Below are positions 30,225-36,542 of a stretch of 46,332 nt of DNA, in pieces; within the stretch, counting starts at the first letter, position 1, and the number at the start of each line of letters is the position of its first letter. A program made the translations under genes and the position numbers. The notes beneath the pieces were generated by a model that was not told the origin of the DNA, ran no database searches, and saw nothing but the letters and a program-made list of their open reading frames with translations. Source of the DNA: a virus; IMG/VR virus record IMGVR_UViG_3300032677_000052, positions 1 to 46,332 of that record; one strand, given 5' to 3'.

Positions 30225-32489
30225 ATGACTGAAGAATTTAATGAATTACCTTTAGAATGTCAATCATTTGATGATGAGTTTGCATCACTCATTGACTATG
30301 CAAAAATGTATAGAAGTCTGGGACTGCAAGTTGTGCCGGCCATATCGCCATCAAGCGGCAAGAACTGGAAAAGACCTGCCCTTCCCACCTGGAAAGAGTT
30401 TACACATCAGCTTGCAAGCGATGAACAGTTTGAACAGTTCTTTGCAGGTCATGCTAATTTAACTAATATTGGCCTACTTACCGGCCCATGTTCTAATAAC
30501 CTATTCATTGTTGATTTAGACATACACAAGAACCCTAATGCAATGGTCTGGTGGGAAGGTATTCACGCCGACCACAATGCCGGAATTATGTCTGAGGCCC
30601 CTACCCAAAGAACGGGCGGCGGCGGCTTGCAGATGCTTTTCTTTGCTCCAAAGGGCTGGAACCCTCCAACAATCAAAACATCTATTGGCGTCGATATTAG
30701 AGGCGTTGGCGGCTTTGCGGTTGTCGCCCCTTCCCGTCATGAAGCGCAAGGAAGCGAATATGCGTGGATTGAAGGCCAAGAGCCATACACCATCCCCATT
30801 CCTGTAGCAGATACGTGGCTATGCCAGGAAGTCGACGCGCTGGCAGCTAAGTATGGCGGACACGTTACGAATGAAGCTGGCGAGAGGGTTAGGACTGAGA
30901 CGCCTCAACATCAAACTGACGAATGGGGAAAGATCATTGATGGTCGTGAAGACCGAATGTATCGCATGATCTGGAGGACAATGCTTGACCTCTACCGCGA
31001 CTCTCCAATTATCCCAAGCGAAAGTGACCAAGTAAAATTAAAAAAGGATCTATTTGATTCTTATGTTGAGTCAGTCGAGAGCCGCTTGCGTGAACCTGGA
31101 ACGCCTAAGCATATGCTTCTTGAAAAAGAAGATCGCGGCATATCGATGTTTAATCTTAAATGGCGCGCTGCGGTTAAACAGTGGGATACAAAGGTAAGGG
31201 AACAGGCGGCAGAACCTTGGATCTACGACGAACATAAGCAGAACTACAATTTTAAAGAAAAAGTAGACTTCACCACCGATAACTCAGATGCCGTGAACGG
31301 AGAGGGAACACCAATCCGCCCCCCAGACCTTTTTAGAGTTTGGGACATAGATGATTTGGATAAACAACCGCCAGCTGTTTTTATATGGGATGGCATAGTT
31401 GTTGAGGGTGGATCACATTACTTTGCTGCTGCTCCAGGCATAGGGAAGACGTTTATCGGTCTTGGCCTAGCAGGAGCCATTGCGACAGGCATGGATAGCT
31501 TTCTTGGTAAGAAGGTCAATAGGCACGGGCTGGTGATCTACATCACTACAGAGGGCTTATATGACCATAGGAAGCGTCTCAGGGCGTTTGAGAAGACGTA
31601 TGGCGTGAAGGTGCCAAAAGAGAACTATCTTCTTATCCCAGATTCCATGAACCTTATGAATGAACGTGACCGCTCAAGGCTGATGCGGACATTGGCATGG
31701 GAAACAAAGATAAGAAACAAAATGCCCGTAATGGTCGTATTCGATACGGTCTCAAAAGTGACGCCTGGTGCTGACGAGAATACCCAGAAGGACACGACCC
31801 TTTTTATCAAGGCAAAGGCCGATATAAAGCAGGAGTTTAATTGCGCCGATCTTTGTATGCACCACCGTTCAAGAAATGGCGATGGGGCTATGCGTGGCTC
31901 AACAACCTATGAGGGCGAAGCAGACGGCATATACGTGTTTGAACGCGAGAAAGGATCAGAAGAACTTACCTTCACCGCTGCCAAGATTAAGGCCGCGCCA
32001 GACGGTTGGGACATGAAGGTGTTATTAAAGACCGTTGATCTGGACAACTTAGATACGAGCCTTGTTGCCGTTCTCCCAGATGCTCCGGGTGTTAGAGAGA
32101 AACATGATTTTGGCGGCCAACAAGAGACCGGGTATATCTTTGCAGCTGGCGTTAAGATGAGTGTGGCAGAACGAGATGAAATCCTAAGATCTGCCAAAGA
32201 AGCATGGGATGGTGGAGACCCATGGTCTATCGCTTCTCAAACAAAATATACCATGAGATATGCTCCAATATGGATTGAGAAGGTTCTTAAAAAAAGAATC
32301 AAAAACGATACACATGCTCTTTTGGTCGCCAGCGCGTTTGTCCAAATGGGCCTTTGGAGCAACGAATTAAGAAACTCAGATACAAAAATTAGAGGATTAA
32401 AGGTGTCTAATATGTATCAAAATGGCACAGAAAATACACGGAAGTCCTCAGATAGCAATAACAACGACTTCCGTGAGAATGAGGAATAA
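30225..32489 (+). CDS. Primase-polymerase / AAA+ helicase replication protein
   Basis: 754 residues. The N-terminal 280 residues are a bifunctional primase/polymerase domain: FIVDLDIHKNP (about 93-103), TGGGGLQMLFF (130-140) and GVDIRGVGGFAVVAPS (154-169) are its acidic and DIKxxGG-like motifs. From about 380 there is a RepA/AAA_25-type ATPase: AAPGIGKTFIG (Walker A, about 402-412) and MPVMVVFDTV (Walker B, about 499-508), then HHRSRNGDGAMRGSTTYEGEAD (sensor part). The protein should prime and unwind at the phage origin. Downstream lies a repeat array that could be that origin. No separate DNA polymerase is in the window. Confidence 0.85.
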   Translation: MTEEFNELPLECQSFDDEFASLIDYAKMYRSLGLQVVPAISPSSGKNWKRPALPTWKEFTHQLASDEQFEQFFAGHANLTNIGLLTGPCSNNLFIVDLDIHKNPNAMVWWEGIHADHNAGIMSEAPTQRTGGGGLQMLFFAPKGWNPPTIKTSIGVDIRGVGGFAVVAPSRHEAQGSEYAWIEGQEPYTIPIPVADTWLCQEVDALAAKYGGHVTNEAGERVRTETPQHQTDEWGKIIDGREDRMYRMIWRTMLDLYRDSPIIPSESDQVKLKKDLFDSYVESVESRLREPGTPKHMLLEKEDRGISMFNLKWRAAVKQWDTKVREQAAEPWIYDEHKQNYNFKEKVDFTTDNSDAVNGEGTPIRPPDLFRVWDIDDLDKQPPAVFIWDGIVVEGGSHYFAAAPGIGKTFIGLGLAGAIATGMDSFLGKKVNRHGLVIYITTEGLYDHRKRLRAFEKTYGVKVPKENYLLIPDSMNLMNERDRSRLMRTLAWETKIRNKMPVMVVFDTVSKVTPGADENTQKDTTLFIKAKADIKQEFNCADLCMHHRSRNGDGAMRGSTTYEGEADGIYVFEREKGSEELTFTAAKIKAAPDGWDMKVLLKTVDLDNLDTSLVAVLPDAPGVREKHDFGGQQETGYIFAAGVKMSVAERDEILRSAKEAWDGGDPWSIASQTKYTMRYAPIWIEKVLKKRIKNDTHALLVASAFVQMGLWSNELRNSDTKIRGLKVSNMYQNGTENTRKSSDSNNNDFRENEE

Positions 32490-32609
32490 TATCAATGCTT
32501 TACTATATTACGAAAGTCTCTAACTTCCGTAGTGGTTTGTTCCGTATCTACAGTATCAAAAACGTTATTGAAAATAAAGGGTTTTTATACGGAAGTAAGA
32601 CACGGAAGT
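32438..32609. repeat. Iteron-like array of ACGGAAGT octamers
   Basis: Five exact copies of ACGGAAGT or its complement: 32438-32445 (+), 32467-32474 (-), 32523-32530 (-), 32589-32596 (+), 32602-32609 (+), plus ACGAAAGT at 32510. Copies 1 and 2 extend to 9-nt inverted arms (CACGGAAGT / ACTTCCGTG), as do 3 and 4 (ACTTCCGTA / TACGGAAGT). The first two lie in the last codons of the primase-helicase gene, the others in the gap after it. Such spacing is like binding sites of a replication initiator; see the structured GC-rich stretch following. Confidence 0.7.
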
Positions 32610-32610
32610 T

Positions 32611-32680
32611 ACCCCCCTGTTCCCTACGGGAACTACCCCCCGCTCGCGCTGCGCGCCTTGAGGGCGCTCGCGCTCGCCAA
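32611..32680. other. Structured GC-rich segment, possible origin part
   Basis: Within the 308-base gap between the primase-helicase gene and the gene at 32798: ACCCCCC (32611) and ACCCCCC (32635) flank the hairpin GTTCCC-TAC-GGGAAC (32619-32633); then the 10-nt direct repeat CGCTCGCGCT (32641 and 32665) surrounds a GCGCC/GGCGC stem. GC content is far above the neighbouring sequence. No convincing gene is seen: the open frame at 32495 reads through repeats and codes Arg/Ala-rich sequence. Origin, packaging or recombination site are all possible. Confidence 0.5.
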
Positions 32681-32760
32681 ATTGAAATGGCTCTTGACGG
32701 CAAAACGAAATGGCGATACGGATATCGGCATTCGTATGATTGATATTAGTATTTTTGGTT

Positions 32761-32784
32761 AGGCAAATTTGCCGGACCACATTT
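32761..32784 (+). repeat. 24-nt repeat with 12-nt palindrome, copy 2 (before gene at 32798)
   Basis: Identical to 29326-29349. Here it is non-coding, directly before the AGGATTGATATACATG initiation sequence, a position fit for an operator. Palindrome GGCAAATTTGCC is at 32762-32773. Confidence 0.8.
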
Positions 32785-32797
32785 AGGATTGATATAC

Positions 32798-33481
32798 ATG
32801 GCATCCAAACCTAAAATCAAAAAGTCAAACGTCGACCGTGGCGTAGTCGTATCGGAATATACGTCGGTCCCATGGATGGTCACTCCTGGAGCTTACTTGG
32901 CTGGCAGAGCGGCGCTTGATGAGGCCGACGCGCTTGAAGTTGAGTTTGAGTTGAAGTGGGGCAGGGATCGGCTTCGGCTTCTTGTCGATACGGCTCTCAG
33001 AGAGAAGTTTGACCGGCAGCGCTACCTCACCAGCCAAGCACGGTGGACAGGCACGCTGGAGGACGTCCAACGCGAAGGTAAGCGTATGGCAGCGGCGTGG
33101 AAGGCGTTAGACAAGGCGGCGACAGCGGCAGGCGCTAAAGTCCTCGACCCTTCCATTTGGGAGGTGACGCTTGAGGATGGCACAGTCGCCACACTTGTCC
33201 GCGAACCACAACTAGCCAACCGCGTTCTGGCAGACGGCAGAAGAATTAACGTCTACACGCTGGAAGAAATAGCCAATATGATTTCGGCCTTTCCAGAAGT
33301 CGTGAAGGCAAAAAGAGAGTTTGCAGGGGCAACTGTAACGCGGACAAAGTCTAGCGTAATTGACCCTCTTGATATGCCTACAGGCGGAAAAAACTCAGAA
33401 GGAATATTTGATGCTACTGCTCCTATAGATGGACCACCTGAAGGCTTTGACTGGGAAAAGGGTGATGATATACCGTTTTGA
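32798..33481 (+). CDS. Hypothetical replication-associated protein with SSB-type C-terminal tail
   Basis: 227 residues starting at ATG 32798. The N-terminal part is helical (GAYLAGRAALDEADALEVEFELKWGRDRLRLLVDTALREKFDRQRYLTSQARWTG); a beta part with VTLEDGTVATLVRE (about 128-141) follows, then a flexible Pro/Gly end finishing in WEKGDDIPF. The last residues GDDIPF match the conserved DDDIPF tip by which SSB recruits replication and repair proteins. The body is not an obvious OB fold. Its ATG is just after the palindromic repeat. It could be an ssDNA-binding or SSB-mimicking protein. Confidence 0.65.
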   Translation: MASKPKIKKSNVDRGVVVSEYTSVPWMVTPGAYLAGRAALDEADALEVEFELKWGRDRLRLLVDTALREKFDRQRYLTSQARWTGTLEDVQREGKRMAAAWKALDKAATAAGAKVLDPSIWEVTLEDGTVATLVREPQLANRVLADGRRINVYTLEEIANMISAFPEVVKAKREFAGATVTRTKSSVIDPLDMPTGGKNSEGIFDATAPIDGPPEGFDWEKGDDIPF

Positions 33482-33504
33482 TATACAAACTGATGGAGAT
33501 CGAT

Positions 33505-33690
33505 ATGAAAGTGAAAGACTCTTACCTCTACGTAGCCGTTTCAATAGATAAGATCCTAAAGAAGAAAATGGCGGAATTGTATGACGCAGAGTTTGAAGGT
33601 GACGCCAAAAAGGTTGAAGATTTAAACGAGGAAATAAAAAAGTATAAGACCATGTGGTCTGTTGGCGAACGATATGAAACGAACTTTTAA
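33505..33690 (+). CDS. Hypothetical protein, 61 aa
   Basis: The ATG at 33505 ends the initiation sequence GGAGATCGATATG; the in-frame ATG at 33493 is part of that sequence, not the start. Helical, charged: KDSYLYVAVSIDKILKKKMAELYDAEFEGDAKKVEDLNEEIKKYKTMW. No family recognised. Confidence 0.6.
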   Translation: MKVKDSYLYVAVSIDKILKKKMAELYDAEFEGDAKKVEDLNEEIKKYKTMWSVGERYETNF

Positions 33691-33700
33691 GGAGTGAAAC

Positions 33701-33877
33701 ATGGCAGAGGAAGAGATTATACCGCAGGTCGAAAAGATTTACGACTTTTTACCTAATCAAGATATTGGCGTTGCTGACATAGCGGCAATTTGGACAGCGG
33801 CTCAACTGGCGGTCGGTGAAGCCATTTATGAAAAACTGCCAGACAAAACAAAAGTTCACTTCTCAGAGCGCAAATAA
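33701..33877 (+). CDS. Hypothetical acidic protein, 58 aa
   Basis: AAGGAGTGAAAC precedes the ATG at 33701. MAEEEIIPQVEKIYDFLPNQDIGVADIAAIWTAAQLAVGEAIYEKLPDKTKVHF is a helical, acidic small protein. It is the last gene of the plus operon, 6 bases before a strong bidirectional terminator. Function unknown. Confidence 0.55.
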   Translation: MAEEEIIPQVEKIYDFLPNQDIGVADIAAIWTAAQLAVGEAIYEKLPDKTKVHFSERK

Positions 33878-33883
33878 AAATAA

Positions 33884-33905
33884 GGGGGCACTTAGCCCCC
33901 TTTTT
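33884..33905. terminator. Bidirectional intrinsic terminator
   Basis: GGGGGC (33884-33889), loop ACTTA, GCCCCC (33895-33900), then TTTTT; the left flank is A-rich, so a U-run follows on both strands. It separates the convergent plus (to 33877) and minus (from 33904) operons. Confidence 0.9.
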
Positions 33906-34131
33906 AGTCTATCAGTTCACGTAATTCGTTTTCTACTTTTGGCAACAGCCACCCTTGATCAATTACTCCTTCGTCCATGCCAATCATAAAAATGGATACA
34001 AGGCGAGGGATAGGGTAAGCGCCAGTAAGCCAGCTTCTAACCTGGCGATCCGTCACGCCCACAATCGTTGCTAAGTCCGAGTTGCTGAGATTTTGATTGA
34101 CCATAATGCTTTTCAAATACTTGGGCGTCAT
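33904..34131 (-). CDS. Small HTH (XRE-like) DNA-binding protein
   Basis: 75 residues. YLKSIMVNQNLSNSDLATIVGVTDRQVRSWLTGAYPIPRLVSIFM (about 5-50) is a helix-turn-helix of the Cro/XRE type with the recognition helix at DRQVRSWLTG. It could be a repressor or anti-repressor of the early genes. It overlaps the upstream gene by 95 bases in another frame; GAGGA precedes its ATG. Its stop is at the terminator stem. Confidence 0.7.
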   Translation of the reverse strand: MTPKYLKSIMVNQNLSNSDLATIVGVTDRQVRSWLTGAYPIPRLVSIFMIGMDEGVIDQGWLLPKVENELRELID

Positions 34132-34288
34132 AGCCTAATCCTCGTGAGATAAGATATTGAACAACGTCTTGCTCGGTCCAATTGTAATTTGGAACGTCGT
34201 AAGGTCGGTTGGTTAAAACACAGAACACGCGCCACAATGTAGGGTTGTGCTCATAGCAAGGTTCAAGCGTGGCAAGTATGTATGTCAT
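34037..34288 (-). CDS. Hypothetical protein, 83 aa, overlapping HTH gene
   Basis: The ATG at 34288 ends the initiation sequence GGAGGATTGATATG. The sequence LEPCYEHNPTLWRVFCVLTNRPYDVPNYNWTEQDVVQYLISRGL is protein-like; the end (SKSQQLGLSNDCGRDGSPG) reads as a random frame across the HTH gene. The 95-base overlap suggests either a true overlap or a lost stop near 34140. Function unknown. Confidence 0.5.
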   Translation of the reverse strand: MTYILATLEPCYEHNPTLWRVFCVLTNRPYDVPNYNWTEQDVVQYLISRGLGYDAQVFEKHYGQSKSQQLGLSNDCGRDGSPG

Positions 34289-34289
34289 A

Positions 34290-34622
34290 TCAATCCTCCA
34301 GATAATCAGGTGCGTTATACTCTTCGCCAATTTTAGTTAAGATGTGGTCTTCGTAGTCTTTTATTAAACGTTCCTCAATGAGATCCCAAAGAGGGTTAGC
34401 GCCATCAAGATTAAGCTTCGACCCTTTTGGCGTCTCATGGTCAATCAGAATGGCCTTGATGCTATATGAGAAGCCGTCTTGGTATCCTGAGTAGGCGTCA
34501 CCACCGTCATAATACCAATCTATCTCGGCTTCGCCATGAACGAACAGGCAGTATTCTGGATAAGGTTGCAGCTCTTCAAAAGAATACATGATGCTGCCGC
34601 TATCTGATCTACGTCTACGCAT
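34290..34622 (-). CDS. Hypothetical protein, 110 aa
   Basis: Starts at the ATG at 34622 in GGAGATTGACATG. N-terminal Arg run (MRRRRSDSG), then aromatic-rich strands (SFEELQPYPEYCLFVHGEAEIDWYYDGGDAYSGYQDGFSYSIKAILIDHE) and an acidic end. Not recognised. Confidence 0.6.
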   Translation of the reverse strand: MRRRRSDSGSIMYSFEELQPYPEYCLFVHGEAEIDWYYDGGDAYSGYQDGFSYSIKAILIDHETPKGSKLNLDGANPLWDLIEERLIKDYEDHILTKIGEEYNAPDYLED

Positions 34623-34633
34623 GTCAATCTCCA

Positions 34634-34765
34634 TTAGAAGGGGAATAAAACGAAAGTTATTGCAGCAAAAATCAAAGCTCCAATCAAAGGTGGACGGTCA
34701 TCAGAGTCAGATCCGAAGTAGCTGGCCATAATGATAAGAGCTGCGGAAAGCCCAAGAATGTGCAT
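34634..34765 (-). CDS. Tiny two-TM protein, 43 aa
   Basis: ATG at 34765 in the initiation sequence AGGAGATCGATATG. Two hydrophobic helices (LGLSAALIIMASYF and LIGALIFAAITFVLFPF) joined by the acidic turn GSDSDDRPP. The strong initiation sequence supports a real gene. Possible membrane-active early protein. Confidence 0.55.
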   Translation of the reverse strand: MHILGLSAALIIMASYFGSDSDDRPPLIGALIFAAITFVLFPF

Positions 34766-34778
34766 ATCGATCTCCTGT

Positions 34779-34883
34779 TTATTTAATGTTAAATTGCATG
34801 ACGAACCAAACGACGAATATACCAAACCATAACGGCCAGAGATAAACTGCGGCGCAAATGAATAAGGCGAGAGCTGTTTCCAT
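34779..34883 (-). CDS. Tiny membrane protein, 34 aa
   Basis: Reading from an ATG at 34883: METALALFICAAVYLWPLWFGIFVVW then a short basic end, i.e. a single hydrophobic, Trp-rich helix. The ribosome-binding site is weak (TTGGATGATGATC). The stop lies 13 bases before the next initiation sequence, as expected for a polycistronic gene. Confidence 0.4.
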   Translation of the reverse strand: METALALFICAAVYLWPLWFGIFVVWFVMQFNIK

Positions 34884-34924
34884 GATCATCATCCAATGTG
34901 AGAGAAGTGAGGGGAAGTATCCCC

Positions 34925-35212
34925 TCAAGCTGCTACAGCTGTTTTAGAAGAAAGTTTAACGCGGATGGTCGTAACCAAAGACGTTGAGCTGCAAGCTGTG
35001 ATCTGAGCTGGCGTCAGGAGCTCCTTGACCTTTTTGTTGTCAAGAGTTGAGCGCTCTGACAAGCCGATGGTGACGGTGAAGTTTGTGCCAACGATCTCTT
35101 CTACGCCTGTGGCTTTGATCTCAGCTTTTACTTCGTCAAGCTTCTTGGCCCATGCGTCAGCTTCTGCTTTGATCTGGGCGTAACGGTCAGCGAGGTTGTT
35201 GAAGTTAGACAT
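34925..35212 (-). CDS. Hypothetical coiled-coil protein, 95 aa
   Basis: ATG at 35212 with CGGAGATTCACA upstream; the longer frame to 35281 would run through the promoter. NNLADRYAQIKAEADAWAKKLDEVKAEIKATGVEEIVG is a helical hairpin followed by a small beta part (NFTVTIGLSERSTLDNKKVKELLTPAQITACS ... TIRVKL). Similar proteins are frequent in phage early regions; no function known. First gene of the minus operon. Confidence 0.7.
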   Translation of the reverse strand: MSNFNNLADRYAQIKAEADAWAKKLDEVKAEIKATGVEEIVGTNFTVTIGLSERSTLDNKKVKELLTPAQITACSSTSLVTTIRVKLSSKTAVAA

Positions 35213-35248
35213 TGTGAATCTCCGTTTCAATCTCAATTCGATGAGTGG

Positions 35249-35277
35249 AAGATACTTCCACGAATAGAGGTTGTCAA
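35249..35277 (-). promoter_or_regulatory. Promoter of minus-strand small-gene operon
   Basis: On the minus strand TTGACA (35277-35272), 17-base spacer, TATCTT (35254-35249), ending 36 bases before the ATG at 35212. Good sigma-70 match. Confidence 0.65.
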
Positions 35278-35335
35278 GCACAAAAAGGAAAAAATTTCCA
35301 AAATAATTTAAAATAATTTGTTTACAGATAAGATG

Positions 35336-35364
35336 TTGACAACAGCCAATGGTTTATAAGATAT
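35336..35364 (+). promoter_or_regulatory. Candidate promoter of the gapR-like gene
   Basis: TTGACA (35336-35341), 17-base spacer and AGATAT; the -10 is imperfect. It faces the minus promoter at 35277 in an AT-rich gap. Confidence 0.45.
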
Positions 35365-35388
35365 TGCGTCGTTGCCGTTGGCAGCTTA

Positions 35389-35400
35389 AATATCGATATT
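35389..35400. promoter_or_regulatory. Palindrome AATATCGATATT in gapR-like leader
   Basis: A perfect 12-nt palindrome, 18 bases before the gapR-like ATG and downstream of its candidate promoter; half of it is also in the gcrA-like leader (20040). A regulator site acting on both genes is possible. Confidence 0.4.
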
Positions 35401-35418
35401 GAAATGGAAGGATCAGAT

Positions 35419-35748
35419 ATGACGAACAACCAGTTGCAAGCCATTGTCAGTCGCATAGAAAGCCTTGAAGAAGAAAAGGCCAATATTGCGGAAGACATCA
35501 AAAGCATCTACGCAGAGGCTAAAGGAAATGGCTTTGACACCAAGATCATTAAAAAGATTATCTCGCTACGCAAGCAAGATGCGACTAAGCGCGCTGAAGA
35601 ACAGGCTCTCATTGCCACTTATATGGACGCTCTGGGGATGCTGGCAGACCTACCCTTGGGGAAGGCGGCGTTGGCTTCTGCGAAAGCTCCGAGAGCAGCG
35701 GCTGCGTCATCTTACGAAAACTTAGACGACGATTCCGATTTTATCTGA
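35419..35748 (+). CDS. gapR: GapR-like nucleoid-associated protein (DUF2312)
   Basis: 109 residues from ATG 35419 (GGAAGGATCAGATATG). LQAIVSRIESLEEEKANIAEDIKSIYAEAKGNGFDTKIIKKIISLRKQDATKRAEEQALIATYMDALGML (about 5-75) is a full DUF2312/GapR domain, including the strongly conserved EEEK.NI..DIK..YAEAKGNGFD.KI..KI..LRKQD. In Alphaproteobacteria GapR clamps overtwisted AT-rich DNA ahead of forks and RNA polymerase. The phage copy adds an Ala-rich linker and an acidic tail (LDDDSDFI) not typical of the host protein. It may organise phage DNA or interfere with host GapR. Confidence 0.85.
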   Translation: MTNNQLQAIVSRIESLEEEKANIAEDIKSIYAEAKGNGFDTKIIKKIISLRKQDATKRAEEQALIATYMDALGMLADLPLGKAALASAKAPRAAAASSYENLDDDSDFI

Positions 35749-35760
35749 TTTAACTAAAAG

Positions 35761-35789
35761 ACTGGGATGTGTTATCATGTCCCAGTTTT
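35761..35789 (+). terminator. Intrinsic terminator after gapR-like gene
   Basis: ACTGGGA (35761-35767) and TCCCAGT (35780-35786) form a 7-bp stem with TTTT after and AAAA before, between the gapR-like gene and the terminase genes. It may separate early from late transcription. Confidence 0.7.
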
Positions 35790-35805
35790 CACAGTGTGGT
35801 TTGAT

Positions 35806-36267
35806 ATGAGCGAAGAGGTCAAACAAAAACGCCCAGTTGGAAGGCCGAGCAAATATGATCCGGCCTTTTGTGATGCCGTTTTGGAAATGGCCGCTGACGG
35901 AAAAGGTTGGGCTCATTACGCTTCAAAGTTCGGAATTGATCGTCCTACGCTTTACGATTGGGCCGCAAAACACGAAGAATTTTCGACAGCTTTAACGCGT
36001 GCGAAGGTTTTGGAGCAGGAATGGTGGGAAGAACAAGCCCGTTCCAACCTGAAATCAAAAGAGTTTAACGCTAATCTTTGGATCAAATCTGCGTCTGCTC
36101 GTTTCCGCGATGACTACACAGAACGCAAGGAAACGCAGCTTACTGGCGCTAATGGCGGCGCGATCCAGGTTGAGACGACAAAAAAGCTTAACATAAATGA
36201 GTTAGACCCAGAGCAGCGTGATGTGTTGAAGCAAGCGTTACTGGCTGCGAAGGGTGCAAAAAAATGA
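35806..36267 (+). CDS. terS: Terminase small subunit
   Basis: 153 residues from ATG 35806; an earlier frame to 35767 runs through the terminator. KRPVGRPSKYDPAFCDAVLEMAADGKGWAHYASKFGIDRPTLYDWAAKHEEFSTALTRAKVLEQEWWEEQA (about 8-77) is the terminase small-subunit pattern: DNA-binding helix-turn-helix followed by an oligomerisation helix. The NLKSKEFNANLWIKSASARFRDDYTER region is also typical. It recognises the packaging site and recruits the large subunit encoded downstream. Confidence 0.8.
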   Translation: MSEEVKQKRPVGRPSKYDPAFCDAVLEMAADGKGWAHYASKFGIDRPTLYDWAAKHEEFSTALTRAKVLEQEWWEEQARSNLKSKEFNANLWIKSASARFRDDYTERKETQLTGANGGAIQVETTKKLNINELDPEQRDVLKQALLAAKGAKK

Positions 36268-36542
36268 GTGATGAAGGTGAGTCTGTCGAACTAACGTCTG
36301 AACAACTTCAGTCGATAGTTCAACTGACGAACCAAATCATTTATCTCATTAGCGATGCCCAGGATGGCGTTATCGTTTTGAGGTCATTGTCTTCAGCGCT
36401 TACGTTTGTAATTTGCAACGGGCCTGAAACGCATGAGGAGGCGGAGAACGCTTTCGACTTTTTCGTTGCGTCAGTTGACGAAGCAATGGGTCAGGCCGAC
36501 TTATATGGAATGGCGCGATGGTCACGGGGAACGGCACATTAA
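36264..36542 (+). CDS. Hypothetical protein, 92 aa, between terminase genes
   Basis: ATG overlaps the TerS stop by 4 bases. Helical acidic protein (VELTSEQLQSIVQLTNQIIYLISDAQDGVIVLRSLSSALTFVICNGPETHEEAENAFDFFVASVDEAMG). I recognise no family. Position suggests a packaging accessory, unproven. Confidence 0.65.
   Translation: MSDEGESVELTSEQLQSIVQLTNQIIYLISDAQDGVIVLRSLSSALTFVICNGPETHEEAENAFDFFVASVDEAMGQADLYGMARWSRGTAH

Noticed and set aside
32461-32700. CRISPR-like repeats
   Set aside because: The octamers are short, in both orientations and unevenly spaced; there are no spacers of equal length and no cas genes.
32495-32762. Open frames of 76-82 codons after the primase-helicase gene
   Set aside because: They run through the octamer repeats and GC-rich repeats; products are Arg/Ala-rich and two frames are open at once, as expected from repeats rather than coding.
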